This document shows, one piece after another, positions 33,953 to 42,277 of a stretch of 64,000 nt of DNA; the stretch's first letter is position 1; every line of letters begins with the position of its first letter. The position numbers and the translations under genes were made by a program. Below the pieces are notes generated by a model. The model was given only the letters and a program-made list of their open reading frames with translations, searched no databases and was not told the DNA's origin. The stretch is from Bacteroidota bacterium (lineage in GTDB: Bacteria; Bacteroidota; Bacteroidia; J057; JADKCL01): positions 1 through 64,000 of the forward strand of contig JADKCL010000034.1 in assembly GCA_016718825.1 (NCBI GenBank), read 5' to 3'.

Positions 33953-35170
33953 TTGCCTTTCGCAGAAGATGCAAGCTTCGATTTCCTGCCTGACACGGCC
34001 TGCATCGGAACTCCCAACCCACTTCTTCCAATTGTAACAGGTGGGTCTGGCGGCACATTTTACGGGTCGTCGGCTTCCCTTGTCATCGATTCTATGACAG
34101 GAGCGATTGACCTCATCAATACCACAATGGGATTGTATTTCATTTCCTACACAGTATCTGGACAATGCCCTGATACAAAACACGACACCCTCATGATCCA
34201 CGGCTATCCCGACCCCTTCTTTTCCTTTGGGGCGGATCAATATTGTATGGTCAATGGCTCGATTGTTCCAGATACCATCTCCCTGCCATCGGCAGGTTAC
34301 TATTCCTACACGGGCGGTACGACGTTGGTGATCGATCCCAACACCGCTCAAATTCAACTCGCGCAATCCGCGCCGGGCATTTATTACATCGGGCACTATC
34401 TTTTGGGCGGCTGCCCGACGCAACATTTTGATACGCTGGAGATTGTTGCACCATTCACGACGGCCTTGTTTGAATATGCGGATTCGATTCATTGCCTTGC
34501 CGACCCAACATTTTTGCCAATCATCGTGGCCCCGAACAGCGTTACCTTTTCCGGTTCCGGAATCCTGATCAACAATCCAGCAAATGGCGCGATCAATCCT
34601 GCGGACAATACGGTGGGCACTTTTGTCGTCACAGCATACCATTCGGGTGTTTGTGCAGAATCTTGGAGCCAAACCATTCAATTGGTGGATTCGTCCCAAG
34701 TCACCTTGACTGCGAGTGGCGACAGCTTGTTGGCACCCGGCCCGGGAAGCAACTATCAGTGGTATTTGAACGGAGTAGCCATTTCCGGTGCCAATGATTC
34801 CACATATTTTGCAGCGACCTCGGGCAATTACGAAGTGCGCTATCACCGCGTCGGCGATGAATGCGGCACGATCGGCAGCCTCAACTACGTTGGCGTCGCC
34901 CAAGCAAATACTGGGTTCAGCAGCAGCAAATTCTTCCCCAATCCCTCCAACGGCCAAATCAAGTATGAAATTGGCTTGCAGCGCGCCGGAAAATTGGAAT
35001 GGGAACTGCGCAATGCCCTTGGTAATCTGGTCACCACTGGCGCTTTCGAAGGAAATGCGCGTCAATTTGCTGGTCAATTCGACTTCAGCAGCTTGCCTTC
35101 AGGTACCTACCTCCTTCGCTTGAAGTCAAAAGAAGGCGTAGTCAGCGAGAAAATCGTCCTGCAGCATTGA
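33953..35170 (+). CDS. Surface/secreted protein with tandem repeats and T9SS sorting domain
   Basis: 405 residues in the intact part, without signal peptide because the true N-terminus lies in the disrupted region upstream. Three repeats of about 75-85 residues are visible, each starting F-x-F/Y-x-x-x-x-x-C and ending G-x-Y-x-I-x-Y followed by D-T-L-x-I. They resemble the Ig-like repeats of Bacteroidota adhesin-type proteins. A C-terminal type A sorting domain begins SSSKFFPNPSNGQIKYEIG and ends LPSGTYLLRLKSKEGVVSEK. As annotated it would not be exported, so it is probably non-functional unless the N-terminal frames are restored. Confidence 0.7.
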   Translation: MPFAEDASFDFLPDTACIGTPNPLLPIVTGGSGGTFYGSSASLVIDSMTGAIDLINTTMGLYFISYTVSGQCPDTKHDTLMIHGYPDPFFSFGADQYCMVNGSIVPDTISLPSAGYYSYTGGTTLVIDPNTAQIQLAQSAPGIYYIGHYLLGGCPTQHFDTLEIVAPFTTALFEYADSIHCLADPTFLPIIVAPNSVTFSGSGILINNPANGAINPADNTVGTFVVTAYHSGVCAESWSQTIQLVDSSQVTLTASGDSLLAPGPGSNYQWYLNGVAISGANDSTYFAATSGNYEVRYHRVGDECGTIGSLNYVGVAQANTGFSSSKFFPNPSNGQIKYEIGLQRAGKLEWELRNALGNLVTTGAFEGNARQFAGQFDFSSLPSGTYLLRLKSKEGVVSEKIVLQH

Positions 35171-35187
35171 TTTGACCGAAATTATAT

Positions 35188-35232
35188 GGGGGCAACAAGG
35201 GCGATTCCGTTCTTGTTGTCCCCTTTGATTTG
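35188..35232 (+). terminator. Intrinsic terminator after the T9SS protein
   Basis: GGGGGCAACAAG (35188-35199) pairs with CTTGTTGTCCCC (35212-35223), one wobble, followed by TTTGATTTG. It lies between convergent genes. Confidence 0.7.
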
Positions 35233-35254
35233 CCGGAAAACAGCTTTCAATGGA

Positions 35255-36295
35255 TCATTCCCCGAGTTGCTGCCAATTCAAATCCACCTCCGCGACAACA
35301 CGCGCATTAAGCCAATCAAGGTCTGCTTGCGAAAATTCATTGGCGAGCTCGGGATTGTCTTCCCAAAAGGATTCGAAGGCGTCGGCGATGAAGGCCTCCT
35401 TCACTTCCTTGACCCGCTGTGAGTCTGCATTTTTCAGGCCTCCGATCTTGGAGATCGTGCTTTGCAAACGATTCGCAGTCAGGTAACGCCGCAATTCGGG
35501 AACCAAAAAAAGCAGCCTTTCCGAGGCGGAAGCTCCCTCATGGCGGTAACTCCAGGCTTGGGATTCGTGAAATTGCTCCTCCGCAAATTCCTTGTTTTTG
35601 ATCTTGAAAATGGGGCGCATCGTGCCCTTTGAGGACTGGACGACAATGTTACGGTTGGGCTTCACGACGATCCCTTCGACCAAATTGGGCACGAATTCAG
35701 GCAATCCCAGCATGGCGGGCACTTTGGAATTGAAACGCGTATCAAAAAACAGCGCCTGATTCAACTTGCCGACCATCAGTGGCCGGGCGTACGGAATCCC
35801 GCAAGCCTCAAAAAAGGAAACGGCTTCGTTGTAATCGAGGTAATAGCGGTCTTGCTCACCATTTGCGGGGGAGATCGCAATGTCAAAAGCAGCAAATTCA
35901 ACCGTCGGCGAATAATAAATCCCTGTTTGAATCGCTTGCACGCGCACGTCAGGCGCCACCGCGGAATGCGGATAATGCCCACCAAACAATTCGCCGTAGA
36001 CCGTGGCCGAATGAAAGTCGTGATCGCGGCGAATGCGCTCAAACAGCTGCATGATCGCCTGATCGAGCCGCTCGGCAACAATTTGAAAACCAAAAAAGTC
36101 ATCGGTCCAGCGTAGCAATTCCTTGCGTTTGGCATATTTCAATTCATCGCCCGAGAAGACGAAACTGAAATTGGCCCCGTGGATTTTTTCGGTTACGACC
36201 CAATCGACGGTGTCGAGGAGTTTGGTGTCGGCGAGGTCGAGCCCCAGTTTGCGGATGCTGTCGGGCATCTTTTCATACCCTTGAAAGTCGTTCAT
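35255..36295 (-). CDS. Rnl2-family RNA ligase
   Basis: 346 residues. Nucleotidyltransferase motif I is TEKIHGANFSF with Lys37 as the AMP-accepting residue, motif III is YGELFGG (100-106), IIIa is EFAAFDI (133-139), motif IV is VEGIVVKP (206-213), and motif V is FKIKNKEF (230-237). This is the T4 Rnl2/editing-ligase layout, with a C-terminal helical domain. The enzyme seals 3'-OH/5'-PO4 RNA nicks using ATP. A consensus TATTTTTG -7 box sits about 33 bases before the start. The divergent neighbour is a VLRF1-like release factor, and the intergenic region is 125 bases. No phage genes are seen around it. Confidence 0.9.
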   Translation of the reverse strand: MNDFQGYEKMPDSIRKLGLDLADTKLLDTVDWVVTEKIHGANFSFVFSGDELKYAKRKELLRWTDDFFGFQIVAERLDQAIMQLFERIRRDHDFHSATVYGELFGGHYPHSAVAPDVRVQAIQTGIYYSPTVEFAAFDIAISPANGEQDRYYLDYNEAVSFFEACGIPYARPLMVGKLNQALFFDTRFNSKVPAMLGLPEFVPNLVEGIVVKPNRNIVVQSSKGTMRPIFKIKNKEFAEEQFHESQAWSYRHEGASASERLLFLVPELRRYLTANRLQSTISKIGGLKNADSQRVKEVKEAFIADAFESFWEDNPELANEFSQADLDWLNARVVAEVDLNWQQLGE

Positions 36296-36420
36296 TGCTT
36301 TTGTTTCTTGGTTCGCAAAAATACGGCGCCCCCGCCTTCAATCCTTGCCATTCAAGCGTGAAATGGATGCGTTCAGGGACGAAACCATACAAATCCCTTG
36401 ATTTTGCCTAGTTTTGGGCC

Positions 36421-37134
36421 ATGGAAACGCGCCGCGACATTGCATTCGACCGAACGATCACCTTCATCCAATACCTGCTCCAATTGCCGGAATTGACTTG
36501 GGTTTGGGACCGCGAAAAACAGAAATTGAACGGGAATCTGGGCGGGCAAACATGGTCCTTTCGAATGCCCTTGCCTTGGCCGAATGCTGACAAGTCCGTT
36601 GGCCTTTTGCAGTATCTTGACAACCTTCCATCCGTTCCTCTCCCCTACTTTCTCATCATCATGCAAGCCGGCCACAGCGCCTTGGCCTACTTTGAAGATG
36701 GCGAAATGCGGCATCACAAGGTGATCAAAAAGTACATGGTGCGCGGAAATGGCAAGGCGCAGGTCGGCTATTTGCAGACAAGGGGTAAATCCAAGGCCGG
36801 TTCGCGGATTCGGTTGGCCAATACGGTCAGCTTTTTTGAAGACATCAATGAAAAACTCACTGAATGGGACGTTGCCGATGAAGCCGCACGAATTTTGGTG
36901 AGCTGCCCGATTTCGCTGCAATCACTTTGGTTTGAAAGCCGCATTCAACCCCCGTTTTCCAAAGATGATCCGCGGTTGCTCAAAGTACCGGTCGACGTGC
37001 ACCGCCCGGATTTGGAGGAACTGGAACGCGTGAACAGAATCATCCAACGCGGACGATGGGAAGGTCCGGTAGCGGTGGTTGACAACTTTTTCAGCGCCCA
37101 ACGCCTCGAAAAAGACGAATTCGAAGAGGACTAA
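36421..37134 (+). CDS. VLRF1-like release-factor-domain protein
   Basis: 237 residues. The central segment KKYMVRGNGKAQVGYLQTRG and KSKAGSRIRL (104-132) followed by FFEDINEKLTEWD resembles the VLRF1 (Vms1-like release factor) domain of the eRF1 superfamily, with Gln114 at the place of the catalytic Gln. Eukaryotic Vms1/ANKZF1 cleaves peptidyl-tRNA on stalled 60S subunits, and bacterial VLRF1 proteins have been described by comparative genomics. The start is the ATG at 36421, with TAGTTTTG five bases upstream (leaderless layout). The stop overlaps a convergent gene by four bases. Assignment is from motif recall. Confidence 0.7.
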   Translation: METRRDIAFDRTITFIQYLLQLPELTWVWDREKQKLNGNLGGQTWSFRMPLPWPNADKSVGLLQYLDNLPSVPLPYFLIIMQAGHSALAYFEDGEMRHHKVIKKYMVRGNGKAQVGYLQTRGKSKAGSRIRLANTVSFFEDINEKLTEWDVADEAARILVSCPISLQSLWFESRIQPPFSKDDPRLLKVPVDVHRPDLEELERVNRIIQRGRWEGPVAVVDNFFSAQRLEKDEFEED

Positions 37135-38345
37135 CGCAGCAACATCAAAGATTGGGTATCCTGTCGCAAATCAAGGTTGTTTCCTTGGTAACGAACCGTC
37201 ACATAATACACACCTTCCGGGCAATCGGCTCCATTAAGCTTGCCGTCCCAACCCAGATCCAAATTTTTGGTTTGGAAGATTCGTTTTCCCCAACGGTCAA
37301 AAATGGTGATTTCCGCCTCACGGATCGACTGAAACGTCGCGGGTTTGAAAACATCGTTGATGCCGTCTCCGTTGGGCGAAAACACATTGGCCATCTCCAA
37401 ATCAGGCGGGCATGGATTGACAGTGACAGCAACGGTGGCCGTTGCCGCACAAGTATCCTGATAAATTGTCACGGAATAATTCCCACCCTCCTTTACGGCA
37501 ATCGAGGCAGAATTTTGGCCTGTCGACCAGCGTAGACTGTCGTAGCAAACCAGGCCCTGTGGTTGCAAAATCGCAGAATCTCCCAGGCAAATGGTTTGCT
37601 CACCACCCAAATCCGCCGTCAAACAAACTGGAGAGACCGAAACATCGTCCAGAAAGTAATAGGCACCGTAGGTGCCGGGTTGCCCTGACGCCGTTGGATT
37701 TGCAACCCGATTGACGGAATCGTCAGGAAAGAAGTTGCCGATGGTCAGGTATTCAAAGGCTTGATCCGCCTCGATGATACCGGAAATGCGCGTCCACCCT
37801 TGCACGTCCGTGACGAAACCCGTTGCTTGGATTTGGGGCTGCAAGGGCAAAACGCCGTACAGCGGCATCGATGTTGGCGTCACAGACAGGTTGGCACCGA
37901 GCCGATCGACCGCATACTCCTGGAAATCGCCCAACGAAACATAAAATGCGACTTCATACCTACGGCAAGGAATCAGCGGCGAACTCAGCCGCACTTGGAC
38001 GTATTCCCGTTGATTTTGCCCTTGAATCGTAAAAAAGCCATACCCCGCCATCGTGGTTCCTGTTCTTGGCAACTGTGTACCCTTCAACCCGATCGGGCCG
38101 GGATAGGTGGAATTGGGTTGGAACAGAAAGCAACTTTGAGGAATGATCGTTGAATAAACATCAGGCGTTGCATCTGTGGGAGAATACCAATCCTGCTCAA
38201 TCAAGGCCATTTCGCCCGTGATCATGATGTCACAAGGCAACATCAACAAATTTTCAAAACTCGGGTTGGGAACCAAATTCTGGGCGGGCAATGCCACATT
38301 GCCAAAAAGCAAAAGCAACAAAACCGACAACAACAACCTTCTCAT
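37131..38345 (-). CDS. Secreted protein with CHU_C (T9SS type B) domain
   Basis: 405 residues from the ATG at 38345 (MRRLLLSVLLLLLFGNVALPAQ, signal peptide); a TTG two codons upstream was rejected. A central lectin/CBM-like domain starts NLVPNPSFENLL and includes YGAYYFLDDVSVSPVC. A short Ig-like segment follows (LGGEQTICLGDSAILQP). The C-terminus is the gliding motility-associated type B sorting domain: ANVFSPNGDGINDVFKP and GWDGKLNGADCPEGVYYVTVRY. Expected route: Sec then T9SS, with surface attachment. The function is probably adhesion or polymer binding. Confidence 0.85.
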   Translation of the reverse strand: MRRLLLSVLLLLLFGNVALPAQNLVPNPSFENLLMLPCDIMITGEMALIEQDWYSPTDATPDVYSTIIPQSCFLFQPNSTYPGPIGLKGTQLPRTGTTMAGYGFFTIQGQNQREYVQVRLSSPLIPCRRYEVAFYVSLGDFQEYAVDRLGANLSVTPTSMPLYGVLPLQPQIQATGFVTDVQGWTRISGIIEADQAFEYLTIGNFFPDDSVNRVANPTASGQPGTYGAYYFLDDVSVSPVCLTADLGGEQTICLGDSAILQPQGLVCYDSLRWSTGQNSASIAVKEGGNYSVTIYQDTCAATATVAVTVNPCPPDLEMANVFSPNGDGINDVFKPATFQSIREAEITIFDRWGKRIFQTKNLDLGWDGKLNGADCPEGVYYVTVRYQGNNLDLRQDTQSLMLLR

Positions 38346-38365
38346 TTCCAATTGATTCTTCTCCC

Positions 38366-38395
38366 CAAAACTACGAAATAACGGAAAAAATCCAA
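38366..38395 (-). promoter_or_regulatory. Promoter of the CHU_C gene
   Basis: On the minus strand, TTG (38395-38393), 19-base spacer, TAGTTTTG (38373-38366): a full consensus match 21 bases before the ATG at 38345. Confidence 0.65.
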
Positions 38396-38537
38396 TTTAG
38401 CATCCACTACGCATTCCTTCACATTTCATCAGTGTTGCGAGTCGCCGGAGAAGCCCAGGACTAAGTTTCAACCTCCATACTGGCAATTGATAAACTTTCA
38501 AGCGGGAATTCGGAGGCAACCGCTTATCTTTTGGCCC

Positions 38538-40388
38538 GTGCGCTTTCAGGGACGTCATATCGCTTTGTTTTTTTGCATCGCCTGCTTTGGCGTTTTGCCA
38601 TTTGTTTTCTCCGGCCAATTACTTGATCCTGCGCGGTATCCGCAAATGGTAGTGCTTTGTGTCGGTATCGCCGCATTACTGTTGCCTTTGGCAAAACCCA
38701 CGGTAGGCCAATCGGATGCGCCATCGGCGGCAGTTTCCAAAGTCTCTTTTCTGATGCTGGCATTGGCCCTGTGGACCGGATTGTCCATGTTTTGGGCGCT
38801 CAACAAAGCGGAAGCCTGGTTTTCCTTTCTGCAATTGAGTTTGGGATTCGCCTTCTTCCACCTTTCCCGAAAGGCCATTCGATATCTTCCCAATCTGCTG
38901 GAAACGGTCGTCAAAACGCTCCTCGTTTCCATGGGATTGTTGGCCATGATTGGATTGTTGCAGCGAATCGGAATTGATCCTTTGGGCCTGAGCGACAAAT
39001 TGTTTACGCCCAATGCGACGATGACCAATCCTAACTTCTATGCGGATGCATTGTTGTTGGGCCTCCCATTTTGCATTTATGGCATCTTCAAACTCGACAG
39101 CCGCGTTTGGCGGATGCTTGCAGGGCTCACGATTGGATTGATTTTGGCGGGGATTGCCATTTCAAAGGCGCGGTCTAGTTTGATTCCTTTGCTTTTGGCA
39201 GCGATTTTCTTCCCACCCGTGATCATTTGGCAAAAATGGAAGGGAAAAACCCGTTGGATGGCGCTTCTTTCCTGGGCTTTATTGCTCGCGATCGCACTTT
39301 GGACGACGAATTTCATCTTTCGGAAGAAAGAAGGCACCTATAACTTCCGCTACATCTGGGAAAACGGGCATGCCATTACCCCAACCACGAGTAGCGTCGA
39401 CTTCAGGTTCATCACTTGGAACCACACGCTCAACCTCGCAGTTGAAAAACCCATTCAAGGATGCGGCGCAGGCAACTGGAAAATGGAAATTCAGCGACTG
39501 GGGGTCAAAGGCTACGACGAAAATGACGGTTACGGCCTTCGCGTGCCGCTCCAACCACACAATGAATTTCTCGGCGTCTTGTCAGAGCTGGGTTTTCCCG
39601 GCTTGTTGTTGGTGCTTGCCATCGGCGGAATGGGCATCTTTGGCGCAGGACGAATGGCGTTTGATCAAACCGGAAAGCAAGACAAAGTACTGGGAACCAT
39701 TTTATTGCTGGGGCTATTTTTCTTCTTTTTTGATGCGAATTTTAGCTTCCCGATGGAACGGCCGTTTCAAGCGATGATGCTCATGTGGCTGCTCGCGCTT
39801 GCTTTGCCGATGGAGAATGCGAAGACAAAAAGTGCAAGCCATTGGGTAGGAAGAATTGGATGGGCGTTGTGTCTTATCGTGTTGGTTGGCGGTGTTGCAA
39901 CCCTCATTAGCCGCATCCAAGCAGATCGCGCGATGTTGCAACTGCGGCAACAAAAGGATGCCCATCAACCGCAAAAAATGCTCAAGACCGCGGAAGCTGC
40001 TGAAAATTGGAGCACGCAGCTGGACGCAGCCTCCGCGATGCCCGTCGATTGGTACCGCGCCATGGCATTCGCGGAGCTCGGCCAACTGCCCCAAGCCATT
40101 CAAGCCATCGAATCCGCCTTAAAAATCGCGCCGCACCAATTGGGCGTTCGCAGCACATACGCCAGCCTGCTCGACATGAACGGACGGTTTCAGGAAGGGA
40201 TCAATGTTCTTGATGAACTCCTGAAAACCTTTCCCGACTACGACGAAGGATGGCTGAACCTTAGCATAATGTTCATCCACGCTAACCAAATGTCGACCGC
40301 CAGAAAGGCATTGAGCCGCGTTTCAATGGCATTCGATCCGGGCAAAGTTGCCCAAGTCGACCAAGCACTGAAAGCCGCTGGATACTGA
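38538..40388 (+). CDS. O-antigen ligase (Wzy_C) family membrane protein with TPR tail
   Basis: 616 residues from the GTG at 38538, just after a TATCTTTTG box; a TTG at 38487 is an alternative. About 12 membrane helices are visible, with the WaaL/Wzy_C periplasmic loop containing RFITWNHTLNLAVEKPIQGC and GLRVPLQPHNEFLGVLSELG (the PHN segment is typical). The C-terminus after ISRIQADRAML is soluble and carries TPR-like helices (WYRAMAFAELGQLPQAIQAI and GWLNLSIMFIHANQMSTARK). The family ligates or polymerises polysaccharide on lipid carriers. No glycosyltransferase genes are near. The substrate is unknown. Confidence 0.8.
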   Translation: MRFQGRHIALFFCIACFGVLPFVFSGQLLDPARYPQMVVLCVGIAALLLPLAKPTVGQSDAPSAAVSKVSFLMLALALWTGLSMFWALNKAEAWFSFLQLSLGFAFFHLSRKAIRYLPNLLETVVKTLLVSMGLLAMIGLLQRIGIDPLGLSDKLFTPNATMTNPNFYADALLLGLPFCIYGIFKLDSRVWRMLAGLTIGLILAGIAISKARSSLIPLLLAAIFFPPVIIWQKWKGKTRWMALLSWALLLAIALWTTNFIFRKKEGTYNFRYIWENGHAITPTTSSVDFRFITWNHTLNLAVEKPIQGCGAGNWKMEIQRLGVKGYDENDGYGLRVPLQPHNEFLGVLSELGFPGLLLVLAIGGMGIFGAGRMAFDQTGKQDKVLGTILLLGLFFFFFDANFSFPMERPFQAMMLMWLLALALPMENAKTKSASHWVGRIGWALCLIVLVGGVATLISRIQADRAMLQLRQQKDAHQPQKMLKTAEAAENWSTQLDAASAMPVDWYRAMAFAELGQLPQAIQAIESALKIAPHQLGVRSTYASLLDMNGRFQEGINVLDELLKTFPDYDEGWLNLSIMFIHANQMSTARKALSRVSMAFDPGKVAQVDQALKAAGY

Positions 40389-40455
40389 ATCGTACATCAA
40401 TTCTTTCCTCCACATGTGATTTTGTTCTATATTGCCTCCCAAATTGCATTCTTAG

Positions 40456-41913
40456 ATGAGTATTGATATCCGGTCGCTGTCGCCCATTGCTGTTTGGAAC
40501 CATTTTGCTGACTTGAACGCCGTGCCACGGCCTTCCAAAAAGGAAGCACGCGCCATTGCCTTCATGAAAAACTTCGGCGAGCGCCTCGGCTTGCCAACGA
40601 TGGTGGATCAAGTGGGGAATGTTATTATTAGCAAGCCAGCAACCGCAGGCTTGGAAGACCGGCAGACGGTGGTCATGCAAGGCCACCTCGACATGGTGCA
40701 CCAAAAGAATGCCGACACCATCTTTGATTTTGACGCGCAAGGCATCGACATGTTTGTCGAAGGCGACTGGGTTCGTGCCAAAGGCACCACGCTCGGCGCC
40801 GACAACGGCATCGGTGTAGCGTCCATCATGGCCATTTTGTCTTCCACCGACATCGCGCACCCAGCCATCGAGGCCTTGTTTACGATCGATGAAGAAACGG
40901 GCATGACTGGCGCCATTGCGCTCCAAGGCGGACTTTTGCATGGCAGCATCATGCTCAACCTCGATACCGAAGACGACCGCGAACTGACCATCGGCTGCGC
41001 CGGTGGCATCGATGTTACGGGTACCGGCAGCTATGCAGCCGAATCCGTCAGTGGTTTGGCAGGCTATAAAATCACCGTCAACGGCCTTACAGGCGGCCAC
41101 TCCGGTATGGACATCCACCTCGGACGCGGCAACGCCAACAAGCTCATGAATCGCATCCTGCTCCAGGGCGCGACGCAATTTGGACTGCGCATTCATTCGA
41201 TCGACGGTGGGAGCTTGCGCAATGCAATTCCCCGCGAATCGGTTGCAGTCGTGGGTATTCCATCAGATCAAAAAGCTGGATTCGAAGCATTTTTTGCCCA
41301 AGAAGCCGCTACCCTCAAGGCTGAGTACAAAACCACGGATCCCAATTTGTCAGCAACTGCGGTCGCAGGCGATGGGCCATCCAATGCGCTGTCAGCAGAT
41401 TTCCAGACGAAATTGTTGGCCGTGCTCGCGGCTTGCCCGAATGGCATTTACCGTATGAGCCCCGACATCGCGGGTTTGGTGCAGACGAGCAACAACCTTT
41501 CGCGCGTGCTCATCAAAGACGGCAACTATTCGCTGCAATGCCTGACCCGCAGTTCGGTGGATTCCGAGAAAATGGATTTGGCAAGAACGATCACGGCGAC
41601 CATGCAAGTGTGCGGTGCCAACGTCGCTACAGCGGGCAATTATCCCGGATGGACGCCCAAACCGGAGGCTGACATCGTAAAACTGATGACGGACCTCTAC
41701 AATGAGACCTTTGGTCACCAACCGCATGTGAATGCCTGCCACGCGGGCTTGGAATGTGGCATTCTCGGCCAAAACTATCCGACGATGGAAATGATCTCCT
41801 TCGGACCCAATATCACCGGCGCTCACAGCCCCGACGAAAGGGTACAGATCAGTTCCGTGCAGAAGTTCTGGGGATTGCTGCTCAAGACCTTGGAGCGAAT
41901 CCCGGGGAAGTGA
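40456..41913 (+). CDS. pepD: Aminoacyl-histidine dipeptidase (PepD, M20)
   Basis: 485 residues, starting MSIDIRSLSPIAVWNHF. Metal ligands of the M20 family are visible: QGHLDMVH (His and Asp), GADNGIGVA (bridging Asp), DEETGMTGA (catalytic and metal Glu) and LDTEDD. The lid domain has GHSGMDIHLGRGNANKLM, and the last ligand lies in HAGLECGIL. GAHSPDERV follows near the C-terminus. It hydrolyses Xaa-His and other dipeptides in the cytoplasm. The stop codon is the first base triplet of a GTGAAAAGTGAAAAG repeat. A bidirectional terminator follows at 42094. Confidence 0.93.
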   Translation: MSIDIRSLSPIAVWNHFADLNAVPRPSKKEARAIAFMKNFGERLGLPTMVDQVGNVIISKPATAGLEDRQTVVMQGHLDMVHQKNADTIFDFDAQGIDMFVEGDWVRAKGTTLGADNGIGVASIMAILSSTDIAHPAIEALFTIDEETGMTGAIALQGGLLHGSIMLNLDTEDDRELTIGCAGGIDVTGTGSYAAESVSGLAGYKITVNGLTGGHSGMDIHLGRGNANKLMNRILLQGATQFGLRIHSIDGGSLRNAIPRESVAVVGIPSDQKAGFEAFFAQEAATLKAEYKTTDPNLSATAVAGDGPSNALSADFQTKLLAVLAACPNGIYRMSPDIAGLVQTSNNLSRVLIKDGNYSLQCLTRSSVDSEKMDLARTITATMQVCGANVATAGNYPGWTPKPEADIVKLMTDLYNETFGHQPHVNACHAGLECGILGQNYPTMEMISFGPNITGAHSPDERVQISSVQKFWGLLLKTLERIPGK

Positions 41914-41946
41914 AAAGTGAAAAGTTATTAGTGAAAAGTGAAAAGT
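41910..41946. repeat. GTGAAAAGTGAAAAG repeat at a stop codon
   Basis: GTGAAAAGTGAAAAGT occurs twice (41910-41925 and 41931-41946), separated by TATTA. The first copy supplies the TGA of pepD. Such runs are common at Bacteroidota gene ends. Confidence 0.75.
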
Positions 41947-42093
41947 CCCTTTGGGGGCTTGTTTTCTTTTGCTTCGAATCGGCTTCCTAATTGTATTAAC
42001 GCATGTCGATTTCTGATTTGCAGAAGGAATCATTCTGTTGATGCTTCGTACTTGCGCGATTCAGGAAATCCATATGGCTTCGTTAAAACAAAA

Positions 42094-42130
42094 ACACCGC
42101 CCTCAGAGTGGAGTGGCGGTGTCTTTTTCC
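42094..42130. terminator. Bidirectional intrinsic terminator
   Basis: ACACCGCC (42094-42101) pairs with GGCGGTGT (42115-42122), with CTTTTT after it on + and TTTTTGTTTT on -. It serves pepD and the convergent alpha-2-macroglobulin gene. A second possible stem (42228-42234 with 42260-42266) lacks a T-run on the minus strand. Confidence 0.8.
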
Positions 42131-42277
42131 CGTGAAAAATCTAAAGAACGGACTCAAAATTCTTGAGGTGGATTCCCGGCGGACTTAAACTTGCGCTGCC
42201 GCCATGGAATTTGTTCACCTTATGAGTGGAGGACCGCTGCAACCGCCGAAGCAGGAGCAGTCCTCCGGGGGCTTTCT

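Noticed and set aside
42228..42266. Stem GGAGGAC/GTCCTCC as terminator of the macroglobulin gene
   Set aside because: No T-run follows on the minus strand; the stronger bidirectional stem at 42094-42122 serves this purpose.
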